Notes under the pieces: model-generated
Seen by the model: the letters and a program-made list of their open reading frames with translations, nothing else
What the model was told of the DNA's origin: nothing
Databases searched by the model: none
Part shown: one piece after another, positions 15,636 to 22,740 of the stretch
How the letters are laid out: each line of letters opens with the position of its first letter
Position numbering within the stretch: the first letter of the stretch is position 1
Source: a virus
Virus record (IMG/VR): IMGVR_UViG_3300027857_000027
Coordinates: 1 to 46,065 of that record
Strand: one strand, 5' to 3'
DNA: 46,065 bases
Program-made: the position numbers and the translations under genes

Positions 15636-15877
15636 GGAAAAAGTCGGTCACGTGGTGCACTGTACGCCCACCGCGCAGAAACAGAAAGGGAACGGGCGTT
15701 CAGTAGCAGCCGGCTCCTCCCCCACGCAAAACGACTCTGGAACGGGTTTCAGCATGTTCTCGGTAAAGATTTTTTACTCGAACGGTCTAACTATTGTTTT
15801 TTACGTTTCTTTTCTCTCTCTGTTCTTCTCTTTCTACTCTTTTAAAGAAAAAGAATATATAGAGAAATGAGGTTAAG

Positions 15878-15890
15878 GTAGGACTCCTAC
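15878..15890. promoter_or_regulatory. 13-bp perfect palindrome containing the TCCTAC motif
   Basis: GTAGGA-C-TCCTAC. It is the only place where the repeated motif appears as a full palindrome, so it is a candidate protein-binding site in the intergenic region. Confidence 0.5.
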
Positions 15891-16066
15891 ATCAAACTGA
15901 GATCTAATAGGTTAGGACGTTCGTTTTTCTTGCGAACGCACGAACTAGACCCTTCTCACGCTCGTAAAAACACTGTCGCGGAGTGCGCCGAAACGCGAGC
16001 GTGTTGCTCGTGTTTCTATGCGGAACAGGAGCGAGTTAGTGTAGGTATTTGTATGTTCTGAACTCG

Positions 16067-16307
16067 TATCCTACATGTCCTACATGAGTTAAATTGATCA
16101 TATCCTACATCAGTTTAGCCCGCCGCGAGCGCCTTGGGTTTTTGTGATATGTTGGAACTATGCGAAAACACACAAAACCTCGTGTAAGTAAAGATACTAC
16201 CCGAGCTGTTTCACCTAACTCGGGTGTAGTGCGGTATCCTACACGAGCTGGGTCGTCACTTCTTAGTAAAAATCATAAGTTAGATAAACCACAATATCCT
16301 ACACGAG
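16067..16307. repeat. Iteron-like TATCCTACAY repeats
   Basis: Direct copies of TCCTACAT or TCCTACAC occur at 16069-16076, 16078-16085, 16103-16110, 16237-16244 and 16297-16304, with an outlying copy at 15885-15892 and an inverted near-match (GTGTAGGTAT) at 16039-16048. Several extend to TATCCTACAYSAG. The last two are inside the first rightward gene, where they encode YPTR at residues 26-29 and 46-49. Confidence 0.75.
16145..16153 (+). promoter_or_regulatory. Extended -10 promoter before the terminase small subunit
   Basis: TG-A-TATGTT ends 6 nt before the ATG at 16160. This would place the transcription start at or next to the start codon. No convincing -35 element. Confidence 0.45.
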
Positions 16308-16966
16308 ACTCGTTGAGAGTTGCCCTGGATGCCATCGAGCGGGCGGCCACTCCCTACGTTAGTCACAAACGACGTGAGGAGCCCTCCGGGAAAACGGTCC
16401 GGGATATCTGCACTCTCATTGCGGCGGGAGTCTACCCCCGCGAGGCAGCTGTCTCTTGCGGCGTGCCCCCGCCCACGTTCAAACGGTGGCTCTCTATAGA
16501 GTCGGTGCGCCACGAGGTAGACATGGCCAGCGCGCAGGCACGCGTTGCGGCCGAGGCACGGGTTGCGCTCGAGAATCCCCTCGCGTGGCTCACCAAAGGC
16601 CCCGGGCGAACCAAGCCGGACCGCGACGGGTGGACGGATTCCACTGCAGTAACTGGCCCCGATGGGGGGCCTCAGTTAACGGAACAGCGTGTTACCCTCG
16701 GGGTGAATGACAACCTCTCCGCCGCTCAACTCCGATACCTGGAGCTCGCTCTTGAAGCAGGGAGCAGCGAACCGCGACCTCCTGCGCTCGTTGAGGGAGC
16801 AGCGGGAGAGGGAAGAGGCAGCGTTTCAGCACCTGTGGCCGTTCGCCAAGATGCTCTGGCCGATACTGGAGCCACAGACGGCGCTCAAGGAGAACTGGCA
16901 CCTCCAAGTGATCTGCGAACATCTGGAAGCGGTGAGTGCGTACCAGATCCAAAACCTGATAATTAA
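16160..16966 (+). CDS. Probable terminase small subunit
   Basis: A 268-residue protein. Residues ~78-112 (VRDICTLIAAGVYPREAAVSCGVPPPTFKRWL) form a helix-turn-helix typical of terminase small subunits that bind the packaging site, and the gene directly precedes the large subunit. The first 55 residues are low-complexity and contain two YPTR units encoded by the DNA repeats, so the protein start may be partly a by-product of those sites. The last ~86 codons overlap the large-subunit gene by 260 nt in another frame and are Pro/Gly/Ala-rich, perhaps not functionally constrained. Confidence 0.65.
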   Translation: MRKHTKPRVSKDTTRAVSPNSGVVRYPTRAGSSLLSKNHKLDKPQYPTRDSLRVALDAIERAATPYVSHKRREEPSGKTVRDICTLIAAGVYPREAAVSCGVPPPTFKRWLSIESVRHEVDMASAQARVAAEARVALENPLAWLTKGPGRTKPDRDGWTDSTAVTGPDGGPQLTEQRVTLGVNDNLSAAQLRYLELALEAGSSEPRPPALVEGAAGEGRGSVSAPVAVRQDALADTGATDGAQGELAPPSDLRTSGSGECVPDPKPDN

Positions 16967-18257
16967 CGTCCCGCCGGGCTCGATGAAGTCGTTGCTTGTT
17001 TCGGTGCTGTGGCCGGCGTGGCAGTGGTTGCATCGGCCGAGCTGGCGCTGCATCGCCGCATCCGCCTCCATCGGGCTCACGCTGCGCGATGCAATGCGAA
17101 ATCGCGATGTTATTACATCAAACATGTATCAGGAGGTTTTCAAACCAAAATGGAGTCTCAGCGAAGACCAAAATGCCAAGGGATTTTTTAAAACAACCGA
17201 GACAGGTTTTCGAAAAAGTGTATCAGTCGACGGAAAAGTTACCGGCGAAAGAGGGGACGCTATTTTGGTGGATGATCCCCTTGACGCGAAGGAAGCGTTC
17301 TCGAAGCCTGCTCGAGATACCGTGCTTTTGTGGTGGGATCAGGCAATGGCGAATCGAGTCTCGGACCCGGCGCGTGTTCAGCGTGTGCTCATCATGCAAA
17401 GGCTTCACGAGGAGGACCTCACGGGCCACCTCCTAAGGCAGGGCGGGTGGGAGCACCTCTGTATCCCGATGGAGTACGAATCCGCGCGGCACTGTCGCAC
17501 GGGCATCGGCTGGAGCGATCCACGCACAGAGGAAGGGGCGCTAATGTTCGAGGCGCGTTTTCCTCGCGACGTAGTGGAAGCAGAGCGCAAGCGGCTCGGC
17601 TCCGCGGGGTACGCAGGGCAGATGCAGCAGCTCCCCGCCGCGGCCGAGGGCAACATGTTCCGCCGCTCGGATTGGCGCTGGTGGCGGCCGAGCGGTGCCG
17701 CGCCCGCGCTGAGGCGCCCGAAGGGTTCGACGGAGCTACCGTCCGTCGAACCCCCAGACCGGTTCGACATCATTTATATAAGCGTGGACGCTTCGTTCAA
17801 GGATGGGGCTAAAACCGACTTCGTGGCGATTCAAGCGTGGGGGCTCAAGGACGCAAGCCGCTATCTGCTACGCCGACTCAAGAAGCGCATGGGCTTTACC
17901 GATACCCTGCTCAGTCTCGAGGCGTTCCGCAAAGCCTATCCACGCGCGAAGATCCTCATCGAGGATAAAGCAAACGGATCGGCGATCGTGGATGTACTTA
18001 AGGGGAAGGTCACAGGTGTGATCGAGATCAACCCCGAGGGCGGGAAGGAATCGCGCGCGGCTGCAATCCAGCCTCAGGTGGAGGGCGGTAACGTTTTTCT
18101 ACCGGAGTACGATCCAACCATTGAGGAATATGTAGATGAATTCGCGGCGTTCCCGCGCGGGCGCAACGACGATGAGGTGGACGCCACGTCGCAGGTTTTG
18201 CTCTACGGCGCAACCTCGCGGGAGATGATGCGCGCGCGGATGCTCGCGACCTTGTAA
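16707..18257 (+). CDS. terL: Terminase large subunit
   Basis: A 516-residue packaging motor. The N-terminal pattern (WPILEPQTALKENWHLQVICEHLEAV, then LIINVPPGSMKS as a deviant Walker A at about 84-95) is characteristic. Walker B is AILVDDPLD near 185. The RNase H-like nuclease domain has YISVDASFKDG (~358), ILIEDKANG (~416) and RNDDEVDA (~488), supplying the acidic residues. It translocates DNA into the prohead and cuts concatemers. Start at 16707 is preceded by GGGGTGA; the ORF lies partly inside the small-subunit gene. Confidence 0.9.
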   Translation: MTTSPPLNSDTWSSLLKQGAANRDLLRSLREQREREEAAFQHLWPFAKMLWPILEPQTALKENWHLQVICEHLEAVSAYQIQNLIINVPPGSMKSLLVSVLWPAWQWLHRPSWRCIAASASIGLTLRDAMRNRDVITSNMYQEVFKPKWSLSEDQNAKGFFKTTETGFRKSVSVDGKVTGERGDAILVDDPLDAKEAFSKPARDTVLLWWDQAMANRVSDPARVQRVLIMQRLHEEDLTGHLLRQGGWEHLCIPMEYESARHCRTGIGWSDPRTEEGALMFEARFPRDVVEAERKRLGSAGYAGQMQQLPAAAEGNMFRRSDWRWWRPSGAAPALRRPKGSTELPSVEPPDRFDIIYISVDASFKDGAKTDFVAIQAWGLKDASRYLLRRLKKRMGFTDTLLSLEAFRKAYPRAKILIEDKANGSAIVDVLKGKVTGVIEINPEGGKESRAAAIQPQVEGGNVFLPEYDPTIEEYVDEFAAFPRGRNDDEVDATSQVLLYGATSREMMRARMLATL

Positions 18258-18266
18258 ACTGTTCCC

Positions 18267-19904
18267 ATGGGCAAGATTCTGCAGCTTTCCGAAAACCAAT
18301 TTGATCAAATCGACTGGGTCGCGGGGGATGTCCCTCCAATCGAGGAGCTACGCGACGATCGTCAGAAAGCGGCGATGGCTGCGTTCTTCGAGCAGGTGAA
18401 GCCTGTCTCGGGTCTGCGCGCAGATGGGTGGATCAACTCGCTCACGGGCATGGGAGATCCAAGCCGCGACAAGCGGCACCTATCGAACCTCACGAATGAC
18501 TTAACCATCCTTCAGCAGCTGGACGCTGAGTTCCTCTGGCGCTCAGACGACATGTGCGCGCGCATCATCGAGAAAGTGCCGGAGGAGATGACCCGCGAGG
18601 GCTACGAGATACAGTTAGGGGAAGCGGACAAGGATCTCAGCGAGGCGACGGAGAAATACGCCACCGACTTTGACGTCTTAGGGAAGATCAAGGAAGCCCT
18701 AGAGTACGCGCGCGCGTACGGGGGAGCCGGGATTTTCCTCGGGGCAGACGACGGTGAGCCGGATCTCACCAAGCCGCTGAACATAGAAAACGTCAAGAGT
18801 TTCGACTGGATGAACGTGCTCACGCCTCTCGAGCTCTTCCCGCGCATCTGGTACGGAGATCCCCGCGCCCCCAAATACGGCGAGGTCATGATCTACCGAA
18901 TTCAGCGATTCGTTTTCGGTGGCGCGGTGGAGTCGGGATTCTCCGAGCGCGTCTACGAGATGCCCCTCGTGCACGAGAGTCGAATCATCCGGTTCGACGG
19001 CGTGCGCGTCTCGAGGCGCCAGCTTCGCCAGCGCAACGGGTGGGGCGACTCGGTGCTGATGCGCGTGCTCCAGGTAATCAGCGACTTCCAGCAGAGCTAC
19101 ACCGGCGCAGCGATTCTGATTCAAGACTTCGCGCCCGCGGTAGTGAAAATCAAGGGACTCGCGGAGCTCCTAGCCTCGCAAGATCAAGCGTCCATCCAAA
19201 AGCGCGCGCAGGCCATCGAGTTAGCGCGTTCCATCGCACGGGCAATCATCATTGATTCGGAGGAGGAGTACGAGCGGAAGAGCACCACGGTCACCGGGCT
19301 CCCCGAGCTGCTAGATAGGATGGCGCTCCGTCTCGCAGCTGCTGCTGAGATGCCCGTTACGATGCTGATGGGCCAAGCCCCAGCGGGGTTGAACGCCACC
19401 GGCGCAAGCGATATTCGATGGTTTTACGACCGAATCAAGAGCCAGCAGACGCGCAAGCTCAAGCCCGCGCTGGAGCGCATTCACGAGCTGATTTTCCGTT
19501 CCAAGAAGGGTCCCACCGGGGGGAAAGTGCCAGAGAACTGGAGCATCAAGTTCCCGCCCCTATGGCAGAACGACGGGCCGGCCGAGGCCGACATGCGGCT
19601 CAAGATGGCCAACGCAGACGTTGCTCTGGTCAACGCGGGCATCCTCTCACCGCAAGAGGTCGCGGCCAGCCGATTCGGTGGAGACGAGTACTCGCTCGAG
19701 ACCCAGCTCGATATCGAGAGTCGCGAGGCAATCGAGCAGGCCGCACCGGACGAGCCCCTTCCCGGGCCCGTGCCGAGCGCCACACGCACACCACAGCCCC
19801 CGCCCGATGATGAGGCGCCGAAGGGCTCGACCACGGACGACAAGGGAAACGCTCGAAGCAAAAACCCCCCAAACCTTGGGAGTACGGACGGTGAAGCCGC
19901 GTAA
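18267..19904 (+). CDS. Portal protein (DUF1073-like)
   Basis: A 545-residue protein matching the DUF1073/Mu-type portal pattern: LDAEFLWRSDDMCARIIEKVPEEMTREG, a central ALEYARAYGGAGIFLG, HESRIIRFDGVRV, and MPVTMLMGQAPAGLNATG. It forms the dodecameric DNA channel at one capsid vertex. The C-terminal 60 residues are Pro/Asp-rich and probably disordered. No Shine-Dalgarno sequence precedes the ATG; TAAACT lies 6 nt upstream, overlapping the terminase stop codon. Confidence 0.85.
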   Translation: MGKILQLSENQFDQIDWVAGDVPPIEELRDDRQKAAMAAFFEQVKPVSGLRADGWINSLTGMGDPSRDKRHLSNLTNDLTILQQLDAEFLWRSDDMCARIIEKVPEEMTREGYEIQLGEADKDLSEATEKYATDFDVLGKIKEALEYARAYGGAGIFLGADDGEPDLTKPLNIENVKSFDWMNVLTPLELFPRIWYGDPRAPKYGEVMIYRIQRFVFGGAVESGFSERVYEMPLVHESRIIRFDGVRVSRRQLRQRNGWGDSVLMRVLQVISDFQQSYTGAAILIQDFAPAVVKIKGLAELLASQDQASIQKRAQAIELARSIARAIIIDSEEEYERKSTTVTGLPELLDRMALRLAAAAEMPVTMLMGQAPAGLNATGASDIRWFYDRIKSQQTRKLKPALERIHELIFRSKKGPTGGKVPENWSIKFPPLWQNDGPAEADMRLKMANADVALVNAGILSPQEVAASRFGGDEYSLETQLDIESREAIEQAAPDEPLPGPVPSATRTPQPPPDDEAPKGSTTDDKGNARSKNPPNLGSTDGEAA

Positions 19905-20058
19905 ACTCGAGCATGCCCAGCTTCTGACATGGGAGAAGGACCGTTTCGCGCGCCCGTTCGAGGAGTGGCAGATCTGGCAGGTGCCCTGCCCCGCGGGGTA
20001 TGGCGCAAACTACGCGCTCGACCGCATGGTGAGCGCCCGCCCTTATGCCAAAGCGTGA
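19891..20058 (+). CDS. 55-residue hypothetical protein
   Basis: GTG start 14 nt before the portal stop, with GGGAG 7 nt upstream. The product (VKPRKLEHAQLLTWEKDRF...EEWQIWQVPCPAGYGANYALDRM) has good coding character. Longer readings of this frame lie opposite the portal frame and are rejected. Function unknown; the position suggests a head accessory protein. Confidence 0.55.
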   Translation: MKPRKLEHAQLLTWEKDRFARPFEEWQIWQVPCPAGYGANYALDRMVSARPYAKA

Positions 20059-20089
20059 CATCGCTGCCTTAAACAGTTAAGCTGATCTC

Positions 20090-20950
20090 GTGAGCCGTCT
20101 GCACATGTTTTTCCGGGGTCTCAAGCGCAAAGTACCGAAGCGCCTGCCCCGTCAACAACACCCCACACGTATTGCGGAGATGTACTTCGCAGACATCAAA
20201 CGCCACGTGCTCGATCCCCTGCATGTGCTCTGGTACAAACACGGGCTTCCGGTGTTGCTTGCCCTACGCGTTGATTCCTATGGCTGGGATCAGATGTGGT
20301 ACGTGCGCCTTACGCCATACTTCGCGCGCCTCGACGCCTCGTCTAAGACCGTACATGACGCAATCAACGAGATAGCGGCGACGTTCGTGCGGAACACGCC
20401 CACACGCTCCCTCGAGGGGCTGGCCGAGCGCTACGCGCGCGAAACGAGCGAGTGGCAGAAACAGCAGCTCGGGCTCGCCATGAAAGCGGCGATCGGCGTG
20501 GCGCTTGTGCCTGAGGGCAAGGATCTACCCGAGCGCTTCGCGAATTTCGCCTCAGAGAATGCAGCGCTCATTACGGGCATGACCAACGAGCTGACCGACT
20601 CCATCGCCAAAACTGTTACGCAGGGCATTGCGGACGGGGACCGCGCCGAGGACATCGCCGCGGACATCGAGGACAGGTTCGACGTGGGAGCGTCCCGCGC
20701 CGCGCTGATAGCGCGAGATCAGGTGGGCAAGTTCTACGGAGATCTCAACAAAGCCCGACAAACGGAGCTCGGGGTGGCCGGGTACACGTGGCGCACGATG
20801 CACGACCAGCGCGTGAGGGACGAGCATGTGGAGCTCGACGGGAAACACTTCGAGTGGGATGATCCACCGGAGGATGGGCACCCCGGGGAGCCGATTTTGT
20901 GCAGGTGCTTTGCCGAGCCCGATTTCTCGGGCATTTTGGAGGAAGAATGA
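20090..20950 (+). CDS. Minor head protein (Mu F / SPP1 gp7-like)
   Basis: A 286-residue head morphogenesis protein. The diagnostic C-terminal pattern is clear: ARDQVGKFYGDLNKARQ, then GYTWRTMHDQRVRDEH, WDDPPEDGHPGEPILCRC. Such proteins bind the portal inside the prohead and may be ejected with the DNA. The start is GTG with no Shine-Dalgarno sequence; TAAGCT lies 6 nt upstream, and a TTAAACAGTTAAG motif sits at 20069-20081. The last 13 residues (FAEPDFSGILEEE) are duplicated exactly at the end of the next gene. Confidence 0.85.
   Translation: MSRLHMFFRGLKRKVPKRLPRQQHPTRIAEMYFADIKRHVLDPLHVLWYKHGLPVLLALRVDSYGWDQMWYVRLTPYFARLDASSKTVHDAINEIAATFVRNTPTRSLEGLAERYARETSEWQKQQLGLAMKAAIGVALVPEGKDLPERFANFASENAALITGMTNELTDSIAKTVTQGIADGDRAEDIAADIEDRFDVGASRAALIARDQVGKFYGDLNKARQTELGVAGYTWRTMHDQRVRDEHVELDGKHFEWDDPPEDGHPGEPILCRCFAEPDFSGILEEE
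20907..20950. repeat. 44-bp perfect direct repeat, copy 1
   Basis: Identical to 21095-21138. It contains a hairpin (GCCCGA, TTTC loop, TCGGGC), a strong GGAGGAAG ribosome-binding site and an ATGA stop-start overlap. Confidence 0.95.
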
Positions 20951-21138
20951 ACTCAAGGTGCTGTGATTCCCCGGCGATTAAGAAAGGCAGGTGCTTGAAA
21001 TGTAGACAGTACGTGTTTGACTCACGCAATGATCGAGTCTTTTTTCAGGGCATTGAACTCAGAGATGCTGAAGTGACGCCCACGCATAGAGAACGCTTTG
21101 CCGAGCCCGATTTCTCGGGCATTTTGGAGGAAGAATGA
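20947..21138 (+). CDS. 63-residue Cys-rich protein, possible inserted cassette
   Basis: ATGA overlap with the minor head gene and strong GGAGGAAG upstream. The N terminus is NSRCCDSP, then KGRCLKCRQ: a CC...CxxC metal-binding pattern shared with the N terminus of the 126-residue protein at 21517-21897. The C-terminal 13 residues are an exact copy of the end of the minor head protein, because the gene lies between two 44-bp direct repeats. Unique DNA between the repeats is only about 144 bp. Function unknown. Confidence 0.6.
   Translation: MNSRCCDSPAIKKGRCLKCRQYVFDSRNDRVFFQGIELRDAEVTPTHRERFAEPDFSGILEEE
21095..21138. repeat. 44-bp perfect direct repeat, copy 2
   Basis: Partner of 20907-20950; it ends in the ATGA that starts the lipoprotein gene, just as copy 1 ends in the ATGA that starts the Cys-rich gene. 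Confidence 0.95.
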
Positions 21139-21272
21139 GAGAGTGGATCTGGTTTTCGGTTTTCATGGGGTTGGTGATTGGCGTTTTGGTTTCCGCGTGT
21201 CCGGCACACCGCTGGAAGGCCGTCCCGCCTCCGCTGGGGTGCCGGGATTCGGACTGTAAGGAGAGACAATGA
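21135..21272 (+). CDS. Small probable lipoprotein
   Basis: A 45-residue protein with a hydrophobic helix (WIWFSVFMGLVIGVLVSAC) ending in VSAC, an acceptable lipobox with Cys22, then a short Pro-rich tail with two more Cys. If processed, the mature lipoprotein is only ~24 residues. It is coupled to the next gene by ATGA. Small lipoprotein plus adjacent membrane coiled-coil protein is reminiscent of outer- and inner-membrane spanins, but the order is reversed and it is far from the lysis genes. Confidence 0.5.
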   Translation: MREWIWFSVFMGLVIGVLVSACPAHRWKAVPPPLGCRDSDCKERQ

Positions 21273-21520
21273 TCACATTCACAATATTTACTCTGGTGGC
21301 GGTTATAGGGGCGCTGATTTTGCATGCCAAGTTCTCGGAGCGGTCCCTGCTGCGTCGAAGGCGACTGGAGGAACGGCGCCTTGCCCAGCAGGCCCGTGAC
21401 GCGGATACTTACTGGAGGGAGGCGGACAAGGCCGATCGCGCGCGACTGAAAAAGAGTCAGGCTGAAACAATGCGAGAGGAATTTCAAACAATATACAACC
21501 TTGGAGGTATTAGAAAATGA
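21269..21520 (+). CDS. Membrane-anchored coiled-coil protein
   Basis: An 83-residue protein: N-terminal membrane helix (ITFTIFTLVAVIGALIL), then a long, highly charged helix rich in Arg, Glu and Gln. Topology is like an inner-membrane spanin or a small membrane scaffold. GGAGAG precedes the ATG. Coupled by ATGA upstream and overlapping downstream. Function inferred only from architecture. Confidence 0.5.
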   Translation: MITFTIFTLVAVIGALILHAKFSERSLLRRRRLEERRLAQQARDADTYWREADKADRARLKKSQAETMREEFQTIYNLGGIRK

Positions 21521-21897
21521 GCGCGGGATGTTGCGGTTTCCCGGTGATTGAGGAAGGCAAGTGCGTGAGGTGTGGCGCTGAACAAGCGGTGGTTTGGGCG
21601 CAAATTTCCACGCTCTGGGACTCGGCCGAAGGGATTAGCGAACTGCGCGCGGGAATGCAGGCGTGGCTGGATGCCGTGATCGCGGCTGTTCGAGATGTGT
21701 CTGCTCCGCGCACTCAGGAAGAACAGGCCGCGGTTAGGAACTCAGCTGATACTCTGCTGGCTTGTCCCAAGAAGTGGATTCCCGGCATGTTGCTCTGTGA
21801 GAACGGGCACACGCTGCAGGAACACCGCGCCGCCGAGAACCCGCCCGAAATCCCGACAGACGAGGACGATGAGGATGATGATTACCCGGACCTGTAA
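21517..21897 (+). CDS. 126-residue protein with N-terminal zinc-binding motif
   Basis: N terminus SAGCCGFPVIEEGKCVRCG has the CC...CxxC motif; its first 60 nt resemble those of the 63-residue gene at 20947, so the two share an ancestral N-terminal module. A helical middle (WDSAEGISELRAGMQAWLDAVIAAV) follows, then two more Cys (LLACP, MLLCENGH) and an extremely acidic C terminus (DEDDEDDDYPDL). GGAGG lies upstream of the ATG. Function unknown. Confidence 0.6.
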   Translation: MSAGCCGFPVIEEGKCVRCGAEQAVVWAQISTLWDSAEGISELRAGMQAWLDAVIAAVRDVSAPRTQEEQAAVRNSADTLLACPKKWIPGMLLCENGHTLQEHRAAENPPEIPTDEDDEDDDYPDL

Positions 21898-21966
21898 AAG
21901 TCCAGCGCTGCGGCACTGAAAAACCCGTGCTAGAAAGGCCGCTCACCCGTCGCACTGGAGAACCCC

Positions 21967-22185
21967 ATGCCCGTAGATAACACCCAGCTCGAAGCCCTCG
22001 TTCACGACGTCGAAGCGAAGGAACAGATCCTCTCCGATGACAGCGCCGCGAACGACCAGGCCCAATCCGCTGCGCAGGCCGCGGTCGCCACCGCCGCAGG
22101 CACACTGCAGACCAAGAACCAGGCACACGACGCACTGAGCGCCTCCATCGATGCGCTGGTCGCGTATGTGCAAGGCCTGAAGTAG
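21967..22185 (+). CDS. 72-residue coiled-coil protein
   Basis: Ala/Gln-rich, fully helical sequence (LEALVHDVEAKEQILSDDSA...) with GGAG 6 nt before the ATG. It resembles small phage structural or scaffolding helices; no family is recognised. It is followed by a large inverted repeat at 22196-22236. Confidence 0.55.
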   Translation: MPVDNTQLEALVHDVEAKEQILSDDSAANDQAQSAAQAAVATAAGTLQTKNQAHDALSASIDALVAYVQGLK

Positions 22186-22195
22186 GTCCAAGTAG

Positions 22196-22236
22196 CGGGG
22201 TCATCCGCGTTGACCCAGCGGTAACGGATGACCCCG
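22196..22236. terminator. 12-bp perfect inverted repeat after the coiled-coil gene
   Basis: CGGGGTCATCCG and CGGATGACCCCG flank a 17-nt loop. There is no T-run, so it may be a factor-dependent terminator, an RNA-stability hairpin or an operator. It lies just before the promoter at 22273-22301. Confidence 0.5.
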
Positions 22237-22272
22237 TGTAGGACACTGCAGATCAGCGAAACTGTTAAGCCC

Positions 22273-22301
22273 TTGCATTGGCACGCGCGAAGCATTACTG
22301 T
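22273..22301 (+). promoter_or_regulatory. Rightward promoter
   Basis: TTGCAT, 17-nt spacer containing GGCACGCG, then TACTGT, ending 6 nt before the ATG at 22308. The spacer and -10 match the duplicated leftward promoters at the window's left end. An AAACTGTTAAG motif lies just upstream at 22259-22269. Confidence 0.65.
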
Positions 22302-22307
22302 TAGGTC

Positions 22308-22544
22308 ATGGACAACGCAACGGAGATGAAAATGGAAAAAGTAACGCGAATCCCCCACCTGGTCTCATTCGGCGATAAACCCCACACGTTCAAAGTAGGA
22401 CGCGGAGAAGCAGGCTGGACTGTGCGTGACTGTGGCGACGCTCGATCGGCTGCATTGTTCTTCGAATGTCACCAGTTTGCAGCAATGCCTTGCTGGGTGC
22501 GTTTTGAGGTGATTGGGGGCGAGCTCTTCGATCGTGGTGCCTAG
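22308..22544 (+). CDS. 78-residue hypothetical protein
   Basis: Product contains VTRIPHLVSFGDKPHTFKVGRGEAGWTVRDCG and is likely a small beta-rich domain. Two starts compete: the ATG at 22308, placed exactly where a leaderless transcript from the 22273-22301 promoter would begin, and one at 22332 preceded by CGGAG. It has its own promoter and a terminator, so it is a self-contained transcription unit (moron-like) inside the head gene cluster. Function unknown. Confidence 0.6.
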   Translation: MDNATEMKMEKVTRIPHLVSFGDKPHTFKVGRGEAGWTVRDCGDARSAALFFECHQFAAMPCWVRFEVIGGELFDRGA

Positions 22545-22571
22545 TCTTCTTTCTTACTCGCCGCAGACTCG

Positions 22572-22595
22572 GGCCCCTTCGGGGGCCTTTGTCTT
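22572..22595 (+). terminator. Intrinsic terminator with UUCG loop
   Basis: GGCCCC, loop TTCG, GGGGCC followed by TTTGTCTTTT. Closes the transcription unit of the 78-residue gene. Confidence 0.8.
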
Positions 22596-22628
22596 TTCTA
22601 CGTTAGAACGCGTGGTAGACTTTCCCCC

Positions 22629-22691
22629 ATGTCTACCCACCGTGCGGACCGTATCGAAAAGCGTGGCTCCAAGTACGTCGTTTTGCCGTGA
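22629..22691 (+). pseudogene. 20-codon truncated copy of the following gene's start
   Basis: Encodes STHRADRIEKRGSKYVVLP then TGA; the segment aligns with the first 18 residues of the gene at 22741 (SFRSDRIEKRGSSYVVLS) at DNA and protein level. Upstream GTGGTAGACT also matches GTGGCAGACT before the second copy, each 7 nt before the ATG. This is a partial tandem duplication about 112 bp long; whether the short peptide is made is unknown. Confidence 0.65.
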
Positions 22692-22715
22692 CGGTAAGGT
22701 AGCCTTCCCTGCACG

Positions 22716-22740
22716 GGCGTTCAGTGGCAGACTGAACGCC
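22716..22740 (+). promoter_or_regulatory. Hairpin occupying the ribosome-binding position
   Basis: GGCGTTCAG and CTGAACGCC (9 perfect pairs, 7-nt loop) end at the base before the ATG at 22741. No Shine-Dalgarno sequence is available. It could be a regulatory structure, or irrelevant if transcription begins at the ATG. Confidence 0.5.

Larger units (their letters stand above)
15550..16159. other. Divergent intergenic region, candidate replication origin
   Basis: This 610-nt gap separates the leftward replication operon from the rightward morphogenesis genes. It holds, in order: two GC-rich hairpins (15573-15594 and 15603-15629), a polypyrimidine tract then a purine-rich AT stretch (about 15765-15880, much lower GC than the rest of the window), and TCCTACAT motifs. 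I see no convincing gene. AT-rich DNA next to iteron-like repeats is the usual plan of a replication origin, but no initiator is identified. Confidence 0.5.

Noticed and set aside
15634-15870. 78-codon TTG frame in the intergenic region
   Set aside because: It starts inside the T-run of the terminator, has no ribosome-binding site, and its second half simply translates the AT-rich polypyrimidine tract.
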